A stretch of 5,177 nt of DNA, from NCBI GenBank assembly GCA_031178305.1, contig JAPSJG010000300.1, forward strand, positions 1 to 5,177, in the 5' to 3' direction. The notes under the pieces are model-generated. The model made no database searches, had not been told where the DNA came from, and saw nothing but the letters and a program-made list of their open reading frames with translations. The first letter of the stretch is position 1; each line of letters opens with the position of its first letter. The DNA is from Sinorhizobium sp. (GTDB lineage: Bacteria; Pseudomonadota; Alphaproteobacteria; Rhizobiales; Rhizobiaceae). Below are positions 4,864-5,177 of this stretch, piece after piece. Both the position numbers and the translations under genes were made by a program.

Positions 4864-5177
4864 ATGACGAATCCTCTTGCGGACAAGATCAAAGCCCTGA
4901 TCAAGACCAACGGGCCGATCAGCGTCACCGACTATTTCTCCATGTGCCTCGCCGATCCTGAGCATGGCTACTACCGTGTCCGCGAGCCCTTCGGGGCTGC
5001 CGGCGACTTCACTACCGCGCCGGAGGTGAGCCAGCTCTTCGGCGAAATGATCGGCGTCTTCCTCGTCCATGCCTGGCAGCAGCACGGTTCCCCCGAGGGC
5101 GCTATCATTGCCGAGATCGGGCCGGGCCGCGGCACCATGATGTCGGACATATTGCGTGTGGTCCGTCGCCTCGCGCC
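4864..5177 (+). CDS. NDUFAF7/MidA-type SAM-dependent methyltransferase, 5' part
   Basis: Only the first 104 complete codons are in the window; the gene runs off the right edge. Family members are usually about 350-370 residues. Visible blocks are the N-terminal helix and GPISVTDYFSMCLADPEHGYY (17-37, named by position), GDFTTAPEVSQLFGEMIG (47-64), and the SAM-binding motif I EIGPGRGTMMSDILR (84-98). The mitochondrial member NDUFAF7 dimethylates an arginine of the complex I subunit NDUFS2; the bacterial substrate is not established. The ATG at 4864 lies 12 bases after the lgt stop, with GGACGGA just upstream. An overlapping ATG at 4860 is in another frame and gives no family match. Co-transcription with lgt is likely from the spacing. 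Confidence 0.92.
   Translation, partial: MTNPLADKIKALIKTNGPISVTDYFSMCLADPEHGYYRVREPFGAAGDFTTAPEVSQLFGEMIGVFLVHAWQQHGSPEGAIIAEIGPGRGTMMSDILRVVRRLA

Noticed and set aside
4315..5085. 256-residue open frame (-) across lgt and the methyltransferase gene
   Set aside because: Antisense to two confidently identified genes; an effect of GC-rich codon usage, with composition rich in Arg, Glu, Asp and Ala and no domain.

Overview
The window looks like ordinary chromosomal DNA of an alphaproteobacterium, most likely Rhizobiaceae (Sinorhizobium/Ensifer or Rhizobium type). The reasons are the GC-rich third codon positions, the protein families (a YbjN-domain gene abutting proC, a UbiK/BMFP-family gene divergent from lgt, lgt followed by an NDUFAF7-type methyltransferase gene), a promoter that fits the rhizobial CTTGAC-N17-CTATAT pattern, and a left-edge palindrome of a kind scattered between rhizobial genes. 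I see no transposase, phage gene, CRISPR array, tRNA or rRNA.

Layout. 1-71: downstream of csaA, with one strong palindrome. 72-413 (-): csaA, a small tRNA-binding-fold protein. 500-1408 (-): a LysR-type regulator. 1409-1728: 320 bases that look empty by long ORFs but hold a 52-residue ORF (1521-1679, +) with a very good ribosome binding site, divergent from the LysR gene. 1729-2550 (-): proC. 2552-3052 (-): a YbjN-domain gene whose stop lies one base from the proC start, so the two form a tight operon. 3053-3527: a 475-base intergenic region with no convincing protein gene but much structure: a GANTC cluster, DnaA-like boxes, one near-consensus CtrA box, several inverted repeats and a possible structured RNA. 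3528-3815 (-): a UbiK/BMFP-family small coiled-coil protein. 3816-4005: a divergent promoter region with a 24-base palindrome. 4006-4851 (+): lgt, starting at TTG. 4864-5177 (+): the 5' part of an NDUFAF7/MidA-type SAM-dependent methyltransferase gene, cut by the window edge.

Together the genes are mostly housekeeping: proline synthesis (proC), lipoprotein maturation (lgt), quinone and respiratory-chain support (UbiK-like protein and, by homology, the NDUFAF7-like protein), and possible protein folding (CsaA). No obvious new multi-gene system is visible. The parts worth a second look are non-coding or very small: the 52-residue ORF next to the LysR gene, the 3204-3500 region with cell-cycle-type motifs and a candidate RNA, and the palindrome over the predicted start of the UbiK-like transcript.
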